Notes under the pieces: model-generated | What the model was told of the DNA's origin: nothing | The model's database searches: none | What the model saw: the letters and a program-made list of their open reading frames with translations, nothing else | Assembly: GCA_947302895.1 (NCBI GenBank) | Contig: CAMYWU010000068.1 | Location: forward strand, 1-7,564 | Origin: an uncultured Clostridia bacterium | GTDB lineage: Bacteria; Bacillota; Clostridia; Oscillospirales; Acutalibacteraceae | DNA length: 7,564 bases | Direction: 5' to 3' | Translations under genes and position numbers: made by a program | Shown here: positions 7,137 through 7,564 of the stretch, piece by piece | How positions within the stretch are numbered: position 1 is the first letter of the stretch | How the letters are laid out: each line of letters starts with the position of its first letter

Positions 7137-7487
7137 TTAAGAATCAGACTTTGTGCTCAAAATTATACTGGAAAGAATTCTGTGAATTTCGCAACAATCA
7201 TCAAAAAGAATATTAAATTCATCTTTTGAGATATAGTTTGTTTCATACAGCAATTTAAGCCAGTACTTTGTTTCCGTTGCTTCTTTAAGTGAAATATTCA
7301 TCTTGGCAACAAAATCGTTTCTGCTTTGCGCATCCTGCGCTTCAAAAACATTTGCGCCAATACTTGTTGCACTTCTCATCAATTGTTTTGACATTATGTG
7401 TTCATTTCTTTCGTTCAACTGACGATAAAGACTAACAATTTTCTTTGAAAAATTGAATGATTTATCAACAATAATATTATCTTTCAT
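7137..7487 (-). CDS. Four-helix-bundle protein (S23 / 23S rRNA intervening-sequence protein family)
   Basis: A 116-aa soluble protein. The family signature is clear: SFNFSKKIVSLYRQL (10-24), SKQLMRSATSIGANVFEA (33-50) and DFVAKMNISLKEATETKYWLKLL (58-80). A last helix runs from about 87 to 111. Length is normal for the family (about 115-120 aa). The frame continues upstream to a TTG at 7521-7523, but that part lies in the repeat core and arm, so I chose the ATG at 7485-7487, which gives the usual MKDNIIVDKSF start. Its Shine-Dalgarno sequence is poor. The family was first noted in intervening sequences of 23S rRNA genes and is structurally like the Avd accessory protein of diversity-generating retroelements; its molecular role is not settled. 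Here it is the cargo of an inverted-repeat element just upstream of iolD, not of an rRNA gene. A link to inositol metabolism is unlikely. Confidence 0.88.
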   Translation of the reverse strand: MKDNIIVDKSFNFSKKIVSLYRQLNERNEHIMSKQLMRSATSIGANVFEAQDAQSRNDFVAKMNISLKEATETKYWLKLLYETNYISKDEFNILFDDCCEIHRILSSIILSTKSDS

Positions 7488-7522
7488 TTCAATCACAATC
7501 AGGTGCGGATGTCCCGCCCTCA

Positions 7523-7546
7523 ATTCTCAATTCTCAATTCTCAATT
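7523..7546. repeat. Right inverted arm of element B (heptamer CTCAATT)
   Basis: Four tandem CTCAATT copies start at 7519, 7526, 7533 and 7540. The stretch 7523-7546 is complementary to the left arm with one mismatch. The remaining bases to 7564 (an ATCCATT-like degenerate copy, then CAATTAAGATC) show no gene. Confidence 0.85.
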
Positions 7547-7564
7547 ATCCATTCAATTAAGATC

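Larger units (their letters stand above)
7080..7546. mobile_element. Repeat element carrying a four-helix-bundle gene between inverted heptamer arrays (element B)
   Basis: Arms at 7080-7103 and 7523-7546 are inverted repeats with 23 of 24 bases complementary. Each is built from a 7-bp unit (ATTGAGA on the left, CTCAATT on the right). Between them lie the TCGGTTACTCAC block (7112-7123), the S23-type gene and the GGTGCGGATGTCCCGCCC block (7502-7519). Both blocks recur in element A (5084-5204). Presence of two copies in one window with the same layout argues for a dispersed family. No transposase or recombinase is visible, so any movement would need a partner in trans. The right boundary is uncertain because the window ends 18 bp later. 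The mobile label is inference from copy number and structure. Confidence 0.65.

Noticed and set aside
7137..7487. S23-type protein as the Avd subunit of a diversity-generating retroelement
   Set aside because: No reverse transcriptase, template repeat or variable target gene is visible nearby; the sequence fits the ordinary S23 family.

Overview
The window reads as chromosomal DNA of an anaerobic Clostridia-type Firmicute, probably a gut member of the Ruminococcaceae/Oscillospiraceae or a relative. The basis is the moderately low GC, AGGAG-type ribosome binding sites, a strong sigma-A promoter, a DUF4358 lipoprotein beside an MBOAT/DHHW pair, and a perfect clostridial-type Rex palindrome. Species cannot be named from sequence alone. 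All genes lie on the minus strand, so transcription runs from high to low coordinates.

Right half (about 7560 to 4121): a myo-inositol catabolism block, iolD then iolE, closed by a strong intrinsic terminator (4121-4156). IolE dehydrates 2-keto-myo-inositol (scyllo-inosose) to the trihydroxycyclohexane dione that IolD hydrolyses. The rest of the pathway must lie elsewhere, probably beyond the right edge. Two related repeat elements flank iolD. The larger (about 7080-7546) encodes a four-helix-bundle (S23/IVP-type) protein between inverted arrays of a 7-bp unit. The smaller (about 5084-5204) has the same layout and shared core blocks but no gene. It lies in the opposite orientation and almost fills the iolD-iolE gap.

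Middle (3987-4120): the control region of the second operon. It holds a perfect TTGTTAA-N4-TTAACAA palindrome matching the published clostridial Rex site, a near-consensus sigma-A promoter with 17-bp spacing, a dyad in the predicted leader and a good ribosome binding site.

Left half (3986 to 1): a tight four-gene operon encoding a membrane-anchored transglutaminase-like protein, a DUF4358 lipoprotein, an AlgI-type MBOAT acyltransferase and a DHHW (AlgJ/AlgX-like) protein cut by the window edge. The MBOAT and DHHW proteins should form an envelope O-acyl transfer pair acting on an unidentified glycan. The first two are probably surface accessory factors.

The most notable points are the element pair with diverged but internally matched heptamer arms, the possible NADH-responsive control of a surface acylation operon, and that operon's uncharacterised accessory genes.
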